A stretch of 33,069 nt of DNA from CAYJFQ01 sp964369955 (lineage in GTDB: Bacteria; Bacillota_I; Bacilli_A; Erysipelotrichales; Erysipelotrichaceae), in contig CAYJFQ010000012.1 of assembly GCA_964369955.1 (NCBI GenBank), positions 1 to 33,069 on the forward strand. Direction: 5' to 3'. The notes below the pieces were generated by a model that was not told the origin of the DNA, searched no databases, and worked only from the letters and a program-made list of their open reading frames with translations. The position numbers were made by a program, and so were the translations under genes. Shown here piece by piece: positions 31,607 to 33,069 of the stretch; position 1 is the stretch's first letter; every line of letters starts with the position of its first letter.

Positions 31607-32901
31607 TATTTGATACCTACCCTCTCGTATATATTATCAACTTCTTTTAGTTGATACCTAAAATCAAAACAATCCTCAATATCTTCTTCAGCCAAATTAT
31701 CAACTACAAATTCTTGTTGTTTCATTAAATCTTTGAATTGGATTCTTTCAGACCAAGCTTTTAATGCTTGTTTTTGAACCAAGTCATAAGCTTCTTCACG
31801 ACTCATCCCTTTCTCAACCAACTTTAGTACGAATCTTTGAGAAAAAATAACTCCATATGTTCCATTGATATTTCTTAACATTTGTTGGCTATCCACTTCC
31901 AATTTTGTTAATATGCCATTCATTCTAATTAACATATACTCAATCAAAGAAGTGCTGTCCATCGATAAGATACGTTCACTACTAGAATGTGAAATATCGC
32001 GTTCATGCCACAAGTTAATATTTTCATAACTAGCAATCATATTACCTCTTAAGTTACGGCTCAATCCACAAATATTTTCACATCCAATTGGATTGCGTTT
32101 ATGCGGCATTGCACTACTTCCTTTTTGTTTAGCGCCAAATCCTTCACGCACTTCATTAACCTCTGTTCTTTGGAGATGTCTAATTTCAGTTGCAATTTTT
32201 TCTAAAAAGCTGCCAATTAATGCAATAACTCCATAATAATAAGCATGGCGATCTCGACTTAAGACTTGAGTTGAAATATTGGCACTGTTAATTCCCAACT
32301 CTTTACAAACTTCATCTTGAATGAAACTAGGAGCATTGGCAAATGTTCCTACCGCTCCAGAAATTTTTCCAATTTCAATTGTTTGACGCGCATCTTTAAA
32401 AGTTTTTAAATGCCTTATTCCTTCGTCATAATATAATGCAAACTTTAAACCAAAAGTTGTGATTTCCGCATGAATTCCATGGGTTCTTCCAATAGTTGGA
32501 ACATCTTTATATCTAATTGCAATTTCTTTAATAGTTGTAAGCAAGTTTATTAACGCCTCTTCAATAAGTGTGTTTGCTTGTTTATATAAATATCCATATG
32601 CAGTATCAACAACATCTGTTGAAGTTAATCCATAATGTATCCATTTCTTTTCCTCACCCAAATTTTCACTAAGGCTCCGAGTAAAGGCTATTACATCATG
32701 CCTCAAATCTTTTTCTAATTCTTCTATTCTTTGTAGATCAATTTTGTTTAGTTCCATGATTTTTGCAAGATCAACTTTCGGAATAACTCCAAGCTTATGC
32801 CAAGCTTTGCAAGCTAATTTTTCTACTTCTAGATATGCTAAAAACTTGTTTTCTAAATCCCAAATCTCTCGCATTTGCTTTGTACTATATCTATCTATCA
32901 T
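31606..32901 (-). CDS. purB: adenylosuccinate lyase
   Basis: PurB releases fumarate from adenylosuccinate (and from SAICAR). It has 431 residues of the fumarase/aspartase superfamily: the signature loop SSAMPHKRNP (262-271) contains the catalytic Ser, His68 lies in RHDVIAF and His141 in GRTHGIHAE. It is close in length to the B. subtilis enzyme. AAGGAGA precedes the ATG. It is first in the purB-purA unit. This pairing (not the main pur cluster) makes the AMP branch a separate unit here. Confidence 0.97.
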   Translation of the reverse strand: MIDRYSTKQMREIWDLENKFLAYLEVEKLACKAWHKLGVIPKVDLAKIMELNKIDLQRIEELEKDLRHDVIAFTRSLSENLGEEKKWIHYGLTSTDVVDTAYGYLYKQANTLIEEALINLLTTIKEIAIRYKDVPTIGRTHGIHAEITTFGLKFALYYDEGIRHLKTFKDARQTIEIGKISGAVGTFANAPSFIQDEVCKELGINSANISTQVLSRDRHAYYYGVIALIGSFLEKIATEIRHLQRTEVNEVREGFGAKQKGSSAMPHKRNPIGCENICGLSRNLRGNMIASYENINLWHERDISHSSSERILSMDSTSLIEYMLIRMNGILTKLEVDSQQMLRNINGTYGVIFSQRFVLKLVEKGMSREEAYDLVQKQALKAWSERIQFKDLMKQQEFVVDNLAEEDIEDCFDFRYQLKEVDNIYERVGIK

Positions 32902-32916
32902 AAGTTCTCCTTATTT

Positions 32917-32943
32917 ATTCTACCACAAATTATTCTCTGACAA
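32917..32943 (-). promoter_or_regulatory. promoter of purBA
   Basis: On the minus strand TTGTCA (32943-32938), a short 15-base spacer and TAGAAT (32922-32917) are preceded by TGG, an extended -10. Confidence 0.5.
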
Positions 32944-32970
32944 TTATCAACTTAGTTTGTTTTGTTCAAC

Positions 32971-33003
32971 ATTAAAAACCCCTTGCATTAAACAAGAGGT
33001 TTT
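32971..33003 (-). terminator. terminator of the gene at the right edge
   Basis: An 11-bp stem (32975-32985 with 32993-33003) with an A/T loop pairs better on the minus strand (a G-U pair where the plus strand has a C-A mismatch) and is followed by five T. It lies between the right-edge gene and purB. Confidence 0.85.
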
Positions 33004-33009
33004 ACATTA

Positions 33010-33069
33010 TTATGCTTTTTTCTTTACCATTAATAGTAATATTACTAATAGTGCTATTAGTATTCCGAT
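33010..33069 (-). CDS. C-terminal tail of a membrane or wall-anchored protein (partial)
   Basis: Only the last 19 codons and a TAA (33012-33010) are present; the rest lies beyond the window. The tail reads IGILIALLVILLLMVKKKA: a hydrophobic stretch ending in three lysines. This suits the C-terminal end of an LPXTG-type sorting signal or a single-pass membrane protein. The LPXTG motif itself would lie outside the window. A terminator right after the stop supports a real gene end. Confidence 0.55.
   Translation of the reverse strand: MGILIALLVILLLMVKKKA

Noticed and set aside
1..33069. Mycoplasma-type genetic code (TGA as Trp)
   Set aside because: The Trp codons I checked are TGG and TGA acts as a stop in the ABM and DUF1700 genes, each in an ATGA overlap with the next start.
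1..33069. Insertion sequences, prophage, CRISPR, tRNA or rRNA genes
   Set aside because: No transposase-like frame, array of spaced repeats, integrase or cloverleaf was seen in any intergenic space.

Overview
The window is A+T-rich chromosomal DNA from a low-GC Gram-positive bacterium (Bacillota), read mostly on the minus strand. The organism is inferred from gene order. Reading the minus strand in the direction of transcription, mazG-like, cysS, mrnC, rlmB, sigH, rpmG, secE, nusG, rplK, rplA, rplJ, rplL, an RsmC-type methyltransferase, rpoB, rpoC, rpsL, rpsG, fusA and tuf follow the Bacillus subtilis arrangement closely. The genes that sit between rlmB and sigH (yacP) and between rpoC and rpsL (ybxF) in B. 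subtilis are absent. TGG is used for Trp and TGA as a stop (for example in the ABM-domain gene and the DUF1700 gene), so the standard bacterial code applies and Mycoplasma/Spiroplasma are excluded. RpoB has Asn at the position of E. coli His526, as reported for Mollicutes. I would place the organism near the Erysipelotrichia/Turicibacter/Acholeplasma side of the Bacilli, without certainty.

Layout. Positions 1-2652: the end of an HTH-type regulator (+), a beta-hydroxyacid dehydrogenase (-) and a lipoprotein with Ltp-like repeats (+). Positions 2671-6174: a three-gene overlapping operon (ABM monooxygenase-like, yaaA, a UvrA2-like ATPase). Positions 6257-10637: the str operon (rpsL, rpsG, fusA, tuf). 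Positions 10706-18819: rpoB and rpoC with their own promoter. Positions 18823-21715: rplK-rplA and rplJ-rplL-methyltransferase, each set led by a near-consensus promoter and a structured leader. Positions 21733-26324: a long operon behind a cysteine T-box. Positions 26332-27835: a VOC protein, a nitroreductase and an SRAP protein. Positions 27835-28967: gapA. Positions 29020-30288: padR, a DUF1700 membrane protein and a 37-residue membrane peptide. Positions 30305-32943: purB-purA. The window ends in the C-terminal membrane tail of another minus-strand gene.

Most of the window is core gene-expression machinery. Its regulation is readable: a Cys T-box ahead of cysS and everything through nusG, an L10-leader attenuator with a visible alternative pairing, an L1-type leader hairpin ahead of rplK, and intrinsic terminators at most operon ends. 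The least ordinary parts are the expanded beta-lobe of RpoB, the Ltp-like lipoprotein and the padR cassette with its tiny membrane protein. I see no insertion sequence, prophage, CRISPR array, tRNA or rRNA, and no gene-free stretch longer than 300 bases. I did not find a convincing wholly new multi-gene system.
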